Source of the DNA: an uncultured Erysipelotrichaceae bacterium
GTDB taxonomy: Bacteria; Bacillota_I; Bacilli_A; RFN20; CAG-826
Reading direction: 5' to 3'
Length of the DNA stretch: 14,200 nucleotides
Assembly: GCA_902793515.1 (NCBI GenBank)
Contig: CADBDO010000013.1
Span: 1 to 14,200, forward strand
In this document: piece after piece, positions 1 to 6,631 of the stretch
Layout of the letters: each line of letters starts with the position of its first letter
How positions within the stretch are numbered: the stretch's first letter is position 1
Notes under the pieces: model-generated
What the model was told of the DNA's origin: nothing
Seen by the model: the letters and a program-made list of their open reading frames with translations, nothing else
The model's database searches: none
Made by a program: the position numbers and the translations under genes

Positions 1-765
1 ATGGAATCATCTAGAGTGTTCAAAAACGAGAGAAGACCTCATTATGAGGAACTCGCCAAATTCATCGACCTCATGAAGAGGTATCTTTTCCCTGGGGCTT
101 TCGATACGATTCACGAAGGGGTGGAAGAGCATAAGAAGAGCCTTCTTTCCCGCATCAAGAATACCTTCCTCGAATACATCTCTAACGACGAAGAGAAGTG
201 TGAGGCTTTCTTAAAGAAAATCCCAACGATCGAAGAGGAACTATACGCTGACCTCGACTTTTTCTATGAAAGTGACCCCGCTTGCGAATCGCGTTTAGAA
301 ATCGTCTATGCCTATCCAGGCTATAAAGCGATCGTCTATTACAGGATATCGCACGCCCTCTATGAGCTTGATATCCCATATATCCCTCGCATCATCTCCG
401 AGACCGTCCATTCAAAGACCGGAATCGATATCCATCCTGGTGCGAAGATCGGCTCTCCTTTCTTCATTGACCATGGAACCGGCATCGTCGTCGGAGAGAC
501 CGCTGAGATCGGTAAACGCGTCAAGATCTACCATGGCGTGACCTTAGGCGCTTTATCTCTCAAAGAGGGTAGGGCTCTAAGCGGCAAGAAACGCCACCCA
601 ACCATCAAGGACAACGTCACCATTTATAGCGGTGCTTCCATTTTAGGAGGGGACACCGTCATCGGAGACAACGTCACCATCGGTTCAAACGTCTTCATCG
701 TCAACTCCGTCGTTGAGGATACCACCCTCATATACACAAACGACTCAGTCAAAACAATCAAGTAG
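1..765 (+). CDS. cysE: Serine O-acetyltransferase (CysE/EpsC type)
   Basis: Transfers an acetyl group from acetyl-CoA to serine, giving O-acetylserine, the precursor that cysteine synthase turns into cysteine; cytosolic. The 254-residue protein has an alpha-helical N-terminal half (about 1-130) and a left-handed beta-helix of hexapeptide repeats (about 135-240), as in the family. Visible family motifs are GIDIHPGAKIG (141-151), IDHGTGIVVGETAEIG (156-171) with the catalytic Asp157-His158 pair, YHGVTLG (177-183) and KRHP (197-200) with the second conserved His199. The C-terminus lacks the usual GVPAR tail and ends in a short NDSVKTIK segment, so control by cysteine feedback may differ. The ATG is the first base of the window, so no ribosome site or promoter can be inspected and a start further upstream cannot be excluded. 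The next gene follows after 13 bases, probably in one operon. Confidence 0.9.
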   Translation: MESSRVFKNERRPHYEELAKFIDLMKRYLFPGAFDTIHEGVEEHKKSLLSRIKNTFLEYISNDEEKCEAFLKKIPTIEEELYADLDFFYESDPACESRLEIVYAYPGYKAIVYYRISHALYELDIPYIPRIISETVHSKTGIDIHPGAKIGSPFFIDHGTGIVVGETAEIGKRVKIYHGVTLGALSLKEGRALSGKKRHPTIKDNVTIYSGASILGGDTVIGDNVTIGSNVFIVNSVVEDTTLIYTNDSVKTIK

Positions 766-778
766 GGGGGGAATAGCC

Positions 779-1312
779 ATGAAAAAAGTAACAGTCATCA
801 CTTCTTCGTTAAGAGCCAAAAGCACCTCCAAAACCCTCATGAATGAGATGGTTAGGGGCTTAAAAGAGCATCACGAAGTCAAAATCATCGACATTTCCCG
901 CATGAATCTCAAATACTGCATCGGCTGCATGACTTGCCAAGATATTGGTAAGTGTGTTCAGAATGACGATGTCAAAGACGTGATTGAGGACGTCAATTCC
1001 GCGGATACCCTCATCTTCGTCACGCCTATCTATTATTATTCGATTTCCGGTCAGCTTAAGACCTTCTTAGACAGAATGAATCCTCTTTACCCAAGGGAAG
1101 ATAGGAAGTTCAAGGAAGTGTATGCGTTGTTTACGTGCGCTGACGACGATCCAAAGGCTACCGAAAAGCCAACTAAAGCAATCGAAGGCTGGGTCGAGTG
1201 TTTCGATGGAGTTGAGTACAAAGGATCCTATGATGGCCTCACCCTCAATGACGTAGGGGACATCACCGAAGAACAGCTTAAAGGCGCCTACGAGTTTGGC
1301 AAAAACATCTAA
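779..1312 (+). CDS. Flavodoxin-fold NAD(P)H-dependent FMN reductase family protein
   Basis: A 177-residue cytosolic flavoprotein of the NADPH-dependent FMN reductase / iron-sulfur flavoprotein-like family, expected to bind FMN and pass electrons to an unknown acceptor. The N-terminal beta strand VTVITSS runs into SLRAKSTSKTL (10-20), the usual FMN phosphate loop. TPIYYYSISGQLKTFLDR (82-99) is the second family hallmark, on the flavin face. Between them lies a cysteine cluster, CIGCMTCQDIGKC (47-59), typical of members that bind a metal centre or carry redox-active thiols. The start at 779 is preferred over earlier in-frame ATGs because a purine-rich AGGGGGG Shine-Dalgarno lies 8 to 14 bases before it and the protein then begins exactly at the first beta strand. 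It is tightly spaced behind cysE, but a role in cysteine metabolism is only inferred from position. Confidence 0.85.
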   Translation: MKKVTVITSSLRAKSTSKTLMNEMVRGLKEHHEVKIIDISRMNLKYCIGCMTCQDIGKCVQNDDVKDVIEDVNSADTLIFVTPIYYYSISGQLKTFLDRMNPLYPREDRKFKEVYALFTCADDDPKATEKPTKAIEGWVECFDGVEYKGSYDGLTLNDVGDITEEQLKGAYEFGKNI

Positions 1313-1326
1313 CGTTTCTCATAATG

Positions 1327-1353
1327 GCAGCACCTTTAGGGGTGTTGCTTTTT
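1327..1353 (+). terminator. Intrinsic terminator of the cysE operon
   Basis: GCAGCACC (1327-1334) pairs with GGTGTTGC (1341-1348), 8 bp with one G-U pair and a 6-base loop. It is followed by TTTTT (1349-1353) and lies 15 bases after the flavoprotein stop codon. Confidence 0.75.
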
Positions 1354-1374
1354 ATTCGGCAAAAGATTCATAAT
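1345..1374 (+). promoter_or_regulatory. Possible sigma-A promoter for the solitary lipoprotein
   Basis: TTGCTT (1345-1350), an 18-base spacer and CATAAT (1369-1374) resemble -35 and -10 boxes, overlapping the preceding terminator. Initiation near 1381 would leave out the ATG at 1373 and favour the ATG at 1394. The match is weak in the -35 box. Confidence 0.33.
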
Positions 1375-1393
1375 GGTGCCGAAGGTAAAAAAT

Positions 1394-2065
1394 ATGAAAA
1401 AGAAACTCTCTCTAGTGTTGCCGCTATTAACCTTGCCTCTTTTGACTTCGTGTCCGCCAATACCGGATGGACCTCTTTTCAGAACAGATAACTTCACTAA
1501 TCAAAACACGATCAGCTTTAACTTGGATGATGGCCTTGATTTGACGCTTTCTTATGGCCTATATAACCGCTCACGTGGTCAAGATAATGGCGATTACTCA
1601 AAAACCGGTAAATACATGTTTTTGGTCACAAATGACAAGCTAGATTATTCTTCTCATACGCAAAGATGGGAACGCGTTTATGACATCGAGGGGCCAAATA
1701 GCGATTGTTGCTACTGGAAAGAGCGGGCAGGATTCTCTTATAGCAAAGAGGCCAAGATTCACCTAGACTCTAAATATTTCGATCCTGAGAAGGATGTCCT
1801 TACGATTCTTTTGGGCTGCGATGAACACAATTCTCAAGCCGATTTTTATACCAATGATGACCTTGTTTACGATTATGAGTATGATACTTACTATTACTGT
1901 ATCAACGAAGATCAAACCGTTACTCTTGCTAGATACCGGACATACCTTCCAAATTATTCTGTCAAAGGGGAAGAGTCCTCTTTAGGGGACTTAGTTCCTT
2001 TAGTGGAAGAAAGCCTTTCTTCTGATTCAAAAGAGGAAACAACCTCCCAATCATCTCTCGCCTAA
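1394..2065 (+). CDS. Lipoprotein of unknown function
   Basis: I do not recognise the family. The 223-residue protein has a lipoprotein signal peptide: a KKK start, a hydrophobic Leu/Pro-rich core and the lipobox LTSC with the acylated cysteine at residue 20, so it should be anchored on the outer face of the membrane. The mature part is rich in Asp, Tyr and Asn, with a very acidic, aromatic patch near residues 156-168, and ends in a Ser/Thr/Glu-rich tail. It lacks the SKGEGNLT and LP..W motifs of the lipoprotein array further downstream, so it is not an obvious member of that family. The ATG at 1394 is chosen over the in-frame ATG at 1373 because GAAGG precedes it, the signal peptide then has normal length, and a possible promoter start lies between the two. 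It appears to be transcribed alone. Confidence 0.78.
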   Translation: MKKKLSLVLPLLTLPLLTSCPPIPDGPLFRTDNFTNQNTISFNLDDGLDLTLSYGLYNRSRGQDNGDYSKTGKYMFLVTNDKLDYSSHTQRWERVYDIEGPNSDCCYWKERAGFSYSKEAKIHLDSKYFDPEKDVLTILLGCDEHNSQADFYTNDDLVYDYEYDTYYYCINEDQTVTLARYRTYLPNYSVKGEESSLGDLVPLVEESLSSDSKEETTSQSSLA

Positions 2066-2075
2066 AAAAACAAAT

Positions 2076-2122
2076 AGGATATTAGAATATCCTGTGATAG
2101 AGTAATCATATGATTTACTCTA
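2076..2122. other. Two adjacent inverted repeats before the guanine deaminase gene
   Basis: The first repeat is AGGATATT (2076-2083) and AATATCCT (2086-2093), a perfect 8-base palindrome around two bases. The second is TAGAGTAATCAT (2098-2109) against ATGATTTACTCTA (2110-2122), perfect except for one extra A. Neither has a T-run, so they do not look like terminators on the + strand. They could be operator sites or leader RNA hairpins. No known riboswitch consensus, including the purine one, was recognised. Confidence 0.4.
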
Positions 2123-2164
2123 AGGTCAACACCTCAAAGAACAAATCAGAACACCAATAACCTA

Positions 2165-2189
2165 AGAGCCCCTTTTCGCGGGGCTTTTT
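2165..2189 (+). terminator. Intrinsic terminator upstream of guanine deaminase
   Basis: AGCCCC (2167-2172) pairs with GGGGCT (2180-2185) around a 7-base loop, with weak extension at the base and a run of five T (2185-2189). It lies 100 bases after the lipoprotein stop and only 18 bases before the guanine deaminase ATG, so it either ends the lipoprotein transcript or acts as a conditional terminator in the guaD leader. Confidence 0.8.
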
Positions 2190-2207
2190 CAATTAGAAAG
2201 GAGAGAT

Positions 2208-3476
2208 ATGGAATATATCATCAAAGGCGATATTGCCTATAACATTAGCCTTAATGAACTTATCACCATCCATGACGGTTACCTTCATGTCAAAGATGGG
2301 AAAATCGTCAAGGCCATGAAGTCCCTCCCTAGTGAACTCAAAAAGAAGAAACTGATCGACTATAGCGGCAAGCTCATCCTCCCGGGCATGGCCGATCTTC
2401 ATCTTCATGCCTCTCAGTTTGCCTACAAAGGCACCCTTATGGACGTCACCCTTCTTGAGTGGCTTGATAAGTACACCTTCCCTCGTGAAGCGGCCTTCAA
2501 AGATGAGAAACACGCCAAAAAGGCCTACAAAACCTTCGTGGATTGCCTAAAGAAGAGCTTCACCACCAAAGCGGTTATCTTCGCGACCATCCATCTCGAA
2601 GGTACGTATATCCTTTGCGAGCTTCTCGAGAAAGCGGGCATCGACGCCTATGTCGGCATCGTCGACATGGATAGGAATTGCCCTGACTACATTTCCCAAA
2701 CCGTCGAAGGGGCAAGAAAAGACAACATCGAGCTCATCAAACGCCTCAAAGGCTTCAAGCACGTCAAACCTTGTATCACCCCAAGATTCACCGTCAGCTG
2801 CACCGACGAGATGATGAAGATGCTAGGAGAAGTCCGTAAGGAATACGGAGTTGCCTCCCAATCGCATCTTGATGAGAACAAAGATGAGATTGCCTTCGTC
2901 AAAGAGCTTTGCCCTGACGCCAAATCTTACACGGACACTTACGACAGAGTGGGCCTTCTTGACCATTCCGTCATGGCGCATTGCATCTACGTGACCGACG
3001 AAGAACTGAAGACCCTCAAAGAGAAAGACGTTTATCTGGTCCATTGCCCAGAAAGCAACACCAACGTATCAACAGGCGGCATCATGCCAGTCAGGAAATA
3101 CCTCGATGAAGGCATGCATGTCGGCATCGGCTCAGACGTGGCAGGGGGAAGCACCCTCAATCTCTTCGCTAACCTGAAACTTGCGATTCAGCTCTCGAAA
3201 ATCATCAATCACGGAGGAAAGAATAACTACAAGCCTTTGACTGCCAAAGAAGCCCTCTATATCGGAACCTTAGGGGGAGCCTCATACTTTGGCAAAGCCG
3301 GTTCCTTCATGGAAGGGTATGACGCTGACATCCTCGTCATCGACGATATGGGAGGCGATCCATCCAGCATGAAGTTTGAGATCGAAGACAGAATCGAGAG
3401 ATTGATGTACAATGCTTCGGAAAGCTTCCTTGTGGCCAAATACGTCGACGGCCATAAGATATACGAAAGGAAATAA
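2208..3476 (+). CDS. guaD: Guanine deaminase
   Basis: Hydrolyses guanine to xanthine and ammonia, a cytosolic step in purine salvage and catabolism. The 422-residue protein has normal family length and amidohydrolase layout: a small N-terminal beta domain (about 1-58), a TIM barrel, and C-terminal strands returning to the beta domain. Metal and catalytic residues are all visible: His65 and His67 in DLHLHASQ, His220 in QSHLDENKDEI, His258 in VMAHCIY, and Asp310 in GIGSDVAGG. ITPRFTVSC (190-198) is the guanine-deaminase-specific loop whose arginine contacts the base, and HCPESNTNVSTG (279-290) is another hallmark, which separates it from atrazine-type amidohydrolases. AAAGGAG (2197-2203) sits 4 bases before the ATG. 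No room for a promoter exists between the upstream terminator and the start, so transcription must pass through that terminator. A small membrane protein gene follows 5 bases after the stop. Confidence 0.94.
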   Translation: MEYIIKGDIAYNISLNELITIHDGYLHVKDGKIVKAMKSLPSELKKKKLIDYSGKLILPGMADLHLHASQFAYKGTLMDVTLLEWLDKYTFPREAAFKDEKHAKKAYKTFVDCLKKSFTTKAVIFATIHLEGTYILCELLEKAGIDAYVGIVDMDRNCPDYISQTVEGARKDNIELIKRLKGFKHVKPCITPRFTVSCTDEMMKMLGEVRKEYGVASQSHLDENKDEIAFVKELCPDAKSYTDTYDRVGLLDHSVMAHCIYVTDEELKTLKEKDVYLVHCPESNTNVSTGGIMPVRKYLDEGMHVGIGSDVAGGSTLNLFANLKLAIQLSKIINHGGKNNYKPLTAKEALYIGTLGGASYFGKAGSFMEGYDADILVIDDMGGDPSSMKFEIEDRIERLMYNASESFLVAKYVDGHKIYERK

Positions 3477-3481
3477 CGACA

Positions 3482-3775
3482 ATGAAAAACGGAAAACTTG
3501 TCATCTACAGCATGATCGTCGTCCTTTGCACGACAATTAGACTTTGGCTTTTGCCAAGCGCGATCACCCTTATCCCAATGGTTGGCGGCACCCTTAACTA
3601 TGTTGCTGAGCCTCTTATCTTCGTCGGCGCCTATTACCTTGCCGGCATTTGGTCGAAGAAGAAAGAAGACCTCATCGGAAAAGGTTTCTGGTATCTTCTT
3701 GCCTACGCCCTCATCGCTGCGGTTTTGGTTGGTCTCTACTTCCTTATCACCGCCGTCATGGGCCTTTTCAAATAA
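3482..3775 (+). CDS. Small integral membrane protein of unknown function
   Basis: I do not recognise the family. The 97-residue protein is very hydrophobic, with probable membrane segments at about 6-24, 38-57 and 69-95. A basic loop, WSKKKEDLIGK (57-67), between the second and third segments is likely cytosolic. It follows guaD after only 5 bases, with AAAGGAAA near the end of guaD as its ribosome site, so the two are probably translated from one message. That pairing allows a link to purine or nucleobase handling, but the protein is far too small for a nucleobase permease and has no transporter motif. No clear intrinsic terminator follows it. Confidence 0.72.
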   Translation: MKNGKLVIYSMIVVLCTTIRLWLLPSAITLIPMVGGTLNYVAEPLIFVGAYYLAGIWSKKKEDLIGKGFWYLLAYALIAAVLVGLYFLITAVMGLFK

Positions 3776-3784
3776 TCCCAAACC

Positions 3785-3820
3785 TTTAAATCCATCGAAT
3801 AAACTAGTATTCTTTACTAG
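3785..3820 (+). promoter_or_regulatory. Possible promoter with overlapping inverted repeat before the DegV gene
   Basis: TTTAAA (3785-3790), 17 bases, then TATTCT (3808-3813) are weak -35 and -10 boxes. A perfect inverted repeat CTAGTA (3804-3809) and TACTAG (3815-3820) around TTCTT overlaps the -10 box, where a repressor could act. No regulator is identified. Confidence 0.3.
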
Positions 3821-3840
3821 AACCTTTTAGGAGCAAAAAA

Positions 3841-4713
3841 ATGAAAATTGCAATCACCACCGAGACGACTTGCGACCTCTCGCAAGACCTTCTCAAGAAA
3901 TATAACATCATCACCATCCCGTTCACCGTCACCCTTGGTGAAAGAAGCGAACCAGATGGCATTATCACCGGCAAAGACCTCATCGATTACACGATGAAGA
4001 CCGGAAAGCTTGGAAGAACTAGCGCCGTCAACGAGATGGAATACACCGAGTTCTTCAAGAGCGTCCTCAAAGACTATGACGAAGAGATCCATATCTGCCT
4101 TAGCTCTGGCATCTCTTGCGCCTATAACAACGCGGTCAACGCCGCTGAGGCCTTCGATGGCAAAGTCCATGTCATCGATAGCCGTTCTCTTTCTACGGGT
4201 GTCGCCCTTGAATGCATCTATGCCTCGAAGCTCATTGAGGCAGGCAAATCGCCAGAAGAGATCGTCAAGCTCGTGATGGAACGCATTCCTGGCAACCAGA
4301 CTTCCTTCTGCTTTGAGACCGTCGACTTCCTTTATAAAGGTGGAAGATGCTCCGCCATGGCAAGATTTGGCGCTAACCTCCTTCACCTTCGCCCACAGAT
4401 TCTCATGAAGACCGATACCGGCAAGATGGAAAGCGGCAAGAAATTCCGTGGCCCAGTCAAGAAGTGGTGCCCAGATTACGTCGAAGAGACCCTCAAGACC
4501 TTCAATAACCCAGATAAGGAAATCGTCTTCATCACCCATACCATCTATGGCGAAGAGGACCACAAGATCGTCGCTTGGGTCAAAGAGAGACTTGAGAAAG
4601 AAGGCTTCAAGAACATTTATGAGACCTATGCAGGTGCGACAATCTCCTGCCATTGTGGTCCTAACACCCTTGGTATCCTCTATCTCAACGATGGCGATCA
4701 CCCAATCGCTTAA
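3841..4713 (+). CDS. DegV family fatty-acid-binding protein (FakB-like)
   Basis: DegV proteins bind a long-chain fatty acid; the FakB group presents it to the kinase FakA so that exogenous fatty acids enter phospholipid synthesis in Gram-positive bacteria. This 290-residue protein has the normal length and all family marks: TTETTCDLSQDL (6-17), GRTSAV (58-63) in the place of the usual TSQP-type motif, LSSGISCAYNNA (87-98), VIDSRSLSTG (111-120), FLYKGGRCS (163-171) with Arg169, and ISCHCGPNTLG (268-278) with His271. The serine, arginine and histidine of the last motifs match residues that hold the carboxylate in characterised FakB proteins. TTTTAGGAG lies 7 bases before the ATG. FakA is not in the window, and other ligands are possible, so the FakB role is inferred. 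The gene stands between its own possible promoter and a terminator. Confidence 0.93.
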   Translation: MKIAITTETTCDLSQDLLKKYNIITIPFTVTLGERSEPDGIITGKDLIDYTMKTGKLGRTSAVNEMEYTEFFKSVLKDYDEEIHICLSSGISCAYNNAVNAAEAFDGKVHVIDSRSLSTGVALECIYASKLIEAGKSPEEIVKLVMERIPGNQTSFCFETVDFLYKGGRCSAMARFGANLLHLRPQILMKTDTGKMESGKKFRGPVKKWCPDYVEETLKTFNNPDKEIVFITHTIYGEEDHKIVAWVKERLEKEGFKNIYETYAGATISCHCGPNTLGILYLNDGDHPIA

Positions 4714-4731
4714 TTGACAAAAAAACGAATG

Positions 4732-4759
4732 AGCCAGCCTAGCGCTGGCTTTTCTTTTC
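4732..4759 (+). terminator. Intrinsic terminator of the DegV gene
   Basis: AGCCAGC (4732-4738) pairs with GCTGGCT (4744-4750) around CTAGC, followed by a T-rich tract interrupted by one C (4750-4759). It lies 18 bases after the stop and directly precedes the repeated promoter of the lipoprotein array. Confidence 0.8.
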
Positions 4760-4764
4760 TGTAG

Positions 4765-4880
4765 GGGGTATTGATTTAGGAACGCAAAAAATTGTATGTT
4801 TATTTGGAAACGGGGCAATAACCATGAAAAAGAGATGCAAGATACTGCCGTTACTTGGAATCCTCGCTCTTTCTTCGTGT
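4765..4880 (+). repeat. Direct repeat, copy A: promoter, 5' UTR and signal peptide
   Basis: Aligns without gaps to 6516-6631 (offset 1751). By hand I count 10 mismatches in 116 bases, about 91% identity. It covers the promoter, the weak GGGG ribosome site, the ATG and the signal peptide through the lipobox cysteine codon. Similarity falls sharply after that codon. Confidence 0.85.
4771..4800 (+). promoter_or_regulatory. Probable promoter of lipoprotein array unit 1
   Basis: TTGATT (4771-4776), 18 bases, then TATGTT (4795-4800). Each box is an imperfect match, but both boxes and the spacing recur exactly in front of unit 3 (6522-6551), which supports function. Confidence 0.45.
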
Positions 4881-5627
4881 GGATATGGCCCAGAAATAAA
4901 AGACAAAGACCAAATCAAGGAGCTTGAGCAGGCGATTTCGGATAAGATGTACCAAGTCAATAGCGGCGAGATCAAGGTCAAATACCATTATTCCCTGCAT
5001 TGGGACGGGATGGACGAAGAGGATTATGATGTCGAAACCCTTTACCGTTTCGACCTCCGCGATGGGCGCAAACAAAACCATTATTACTCGATTTTGTATA
5101 AGAGCGCTCAGCACATAGAGAAAACCCTCTTATATGTAGTGGATGACAAAGATGATCAAGCGATTTGGTATAGCGAATTCTTTTTCGATGACAATGAGCC
5201 TGTCTATGATTTCGAACGTTTCGAAAACATTTACAGTCCCTATAAAGTTCCAAGATACGCAAGTCCTGGACTGGCTTTAGTACAAGGGTCTTTCTTCCTC
5301 CCGTCTAATACCGATATCTTATATAACCTCGATTTCTCTAACAGCGCGTTCAAATACCATTCGAAAGGGGAAGGCAATCTAACCATCGAGATTAATGAAG
5401 CTGGGGCAAGTGGGGGACTAGATGAAACGTTCTACTTTAGGAGGACGTATAACGACTATGTCCTCGAAAGCGTCGAAAAGGAGTCTGTAGTCTCCTCGTC
5501 AAAAGGGACGGAAGTCACAAAGATTGAAGGCACTTTCAAGGTCGAACCTTCATCCCCAATCGCTCTTCCTTCGGACTGGCAGGACAACATCAGCAAACAG
5601 AATAGCTCGAGTCAGTGGGCGATATAA
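4824..5627 (+). CDS. Array lipoprotein, unit 1 (unknown function)
   Basis: First of four paralogous lipoproteins of a family I do not recognise. The 267-residue precursor has a signal peptide KILPLLGILALSSC with lipobox LSSC and Cys19, so it should be anchored on the outer membrane face. The mature protein begins GYGPEI, then a short helix-like stretch DQIKELEQAISDKM (29-42), then beta-rich sequence full of Tyr, Asp and Phe. Three motifs are shared with the paralogues: SKGEGNLT (180-187), YNDYVLES (209-216) and IALPSDWQDNI (246-256). The rest has diverged, and the Tyr/Asp-rich middle (60-175) is especially different from the other units. Its start lacks a strong Shine-Dalgarno, with only GGGG 9 bases upstream, as in unit 3. 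There is no terminator after it; unit 2 starts 15 bases later, so they form a two-gene message. Confidence 0.85.
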   Translation: MKKRCKILPLLGILALSSCGYGPEIKDKDQIKELEQAISDKMYQVNSGEIKVKYHYSLHWDGMDEEDYDVETLYRFDLRDGRKQNHYYSILYKSAQHIEKTLLYVVDDKDDQAIWYSEFFFDDNEPVYDFERFENIYSPYKVPRYASPGLALVQGSFFLPSNTDILYNLDFSNSAFKYHSKGEGNLTIEINEAGASGGLDETFYFRRTYNDYVLESVEKESVVSSSKGTEVTKIEGTFKVEPSSPIALPSDWQDNISKQNSSSQWAI

Positions 5628-5642
5628 TATGGAGGATCCAAA

Positions 5643-6482
5643 ATGAAAAAGAAATACAAGATACTGCCGTTACTTGGAATCGCCGTTCTTTCTTCGTGTA
5701 CCAAAGGCTATGGCCAAGAGATCACTAGCGATAAAGCAAGGGTGGCCGAACTTGGAAAAGGCATTTCCGAGAAGATGAATGAGAAAACAGGATTCGAGGC
5801 TCATATCGTAGGCTATATGGGGACGAGCTATAACGACAAAGAAGCCGCCAGTAGAGACACCAAATATTCTTGGGACGTTTATTATCATGGCGACGACAAA
5901 GGGAACATTTCTCTAGGTGGAGGCATGAGCATCAAATCCGGGGAAGAAAAAATGGACTACTCTTTTAATCTGTTCCAGGTTAACGATCCAGAATACGGGG
6001 AAGTAAACTACACTGAATTATATTACCCTGGTGACCCTGCCCATAAACAAATAGATGTCCATTACGCTAACGAGAGTAACGAAGCCGGATACATGGATGA
6101 ACTGTCTGGGGTCCTTGCTATTCCTATTGCTTTCTATGAGGAAGCTTGCTTCCCTTATTACCTTGGTGATGAAGTGACTACTGAATATGGGACAGTCACG
6201 GTCCCGCCAAGAAAGCTCTATTCCAACGGGGATGGGAATCTTACGATCGAGATGTCTGATACCAAAGAAGGGGTGAACAAATCTTCTAGCTATATCCGCG
6301 TCACTTATGACAACTACGTTCTTAAAGACGCTGTGTTTGAGAGCACAAAAGAAAGCACCTATAATACCCTGACAGAGAAATTCGAACTCAATTATAAGGT
6401 TCTTCCTAACTATAAAATCGCTCTTCCTGATGGTTGGAAAGACCATATTGGAGAGAGAACAACCAGCAGCATGGTTAGTTAA
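5643..6482 (+). CDS. Array lipoprotein, unit 2 (unknown function)
   Basis: A 279-residue lipoprotein precursor, lipobox LSSC with Cys19, mature start TKGYGQEI followed by the helix-like ARVAELGKGISEKM. The shared motifs appear as SNGDGNLT (194-201, a variant of SKGEGNLT), YDNYVLKD (222-229) and IALPDGWKDHI (259-269), with the tail ERTTSSMVS. The middle (about 55-190) has little evident similarity to units 1 and 3 apart from aromatic and acidic richness. A strong GGAGG (5631-5635) lies 7 bases before the ATG, unlike the weak sites of units 1 and 3, fitting translation of a downstream cistron. The signal-peptide DNA is identical to that of unit 3 over 43 bases (5656-5698 and 6588-6630), while the rest of the gene is not, pointing to recombination or very uneven constraint. 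A terminator starts at its stop codon. Confidence 0.85.
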   Translation: MKKKYKILPLLGIAVLSSCTKGYGQEITSDKARVAELGKGISEKMNEKTGFEAHIVGYMGTSYNDKEAASRDTKYSWDVYYHGDDKGNISLGGGMSIKSGEEKMDYSFNLFQVNDPEYGEVNYTELYYPGDPAHKQIDVHYANESNEAGYMDELSGVLAIPIAFYEEACFPYYLGDEVTTEYGTVTVPPRKLYSNGDGNLTIEMSDTKEGVNKSSSYIRVTYDNYVLKDAVFESTKESTYNTLTEKFELNYKVLPNYKIALPDGWKDHIGERTTSSMVS

Positions 6483-6509
6483 GTCAGGCGCCAGCCTGGC
6501 TTTTTCTTT
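6482..6509 (+). terminator. Intrinsic terminator after lipoprotein unit 2
   Basis: AGTCAGGC (6482-6489) pairs with GCCTGGCT (6494-6501), 8 bp with one U-G pair and a GCCA loop, followed by TTTTTC TTTT. The left arm overlaps the stop codon. The arms and the TCTTTTCGG after them closely match the terminator after unit 4, so the terminators seem to descend with the genes. Confidence 0.82.
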
Positions 6510-6515
6510 TCGGCA

Positions 6516-6631
6516 GGGGTATTGATTTAGAAACCAAAAAAATTGTATGTTTATTTGGAAACGGGGCAACAACCATGAAAAAGAGACACAAGATACTGCC
6601 GTTACTTGGAATCGCCGTTCTTTCTTCGTGC
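6516..6631 (+). repeat. Direct repeat, copy B: promoter, 5' UTR and signal peptide
   Basis: Partner of 4765-4880, same orientation, about 91% identical over 116 bases with no gaps. Ends at the lipobox cysteine codon of unit 3. Confidence 0.85.
6522..6551 (+). promoter_or_regulatory. Probable promoter of lipoprotein array unit 3
   Basis: TTGATT (6522-6527), 18 bases, then TATGTT (6546-6551), identical boxes and spacing to the unit 1 promoter, directly after the unit 2 terminator. Confidence 0.45.

Noticed and set aside
1373..1393. Upstream ATG adding seven residues to the solitary lipoprotein
   Set aside because: No ribosome site before it, a possible -10 box overlaps it, and the signal peptide is normal from 1394.
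2066..2166. Purine-type riboswitch before guanine deaminase
   Set aside because: The conserved TATA/ATATGG and loop-loop sequences of the purine aptamer are absent; the leader remains of unknown type.
3817..4818. 333-codon open frame on the - strand opposite the DegV gene
   Set aside because: The + strand frame has all DegV motifs. The antisense frame shows no recognisable domain and arises from the strong codon bias.
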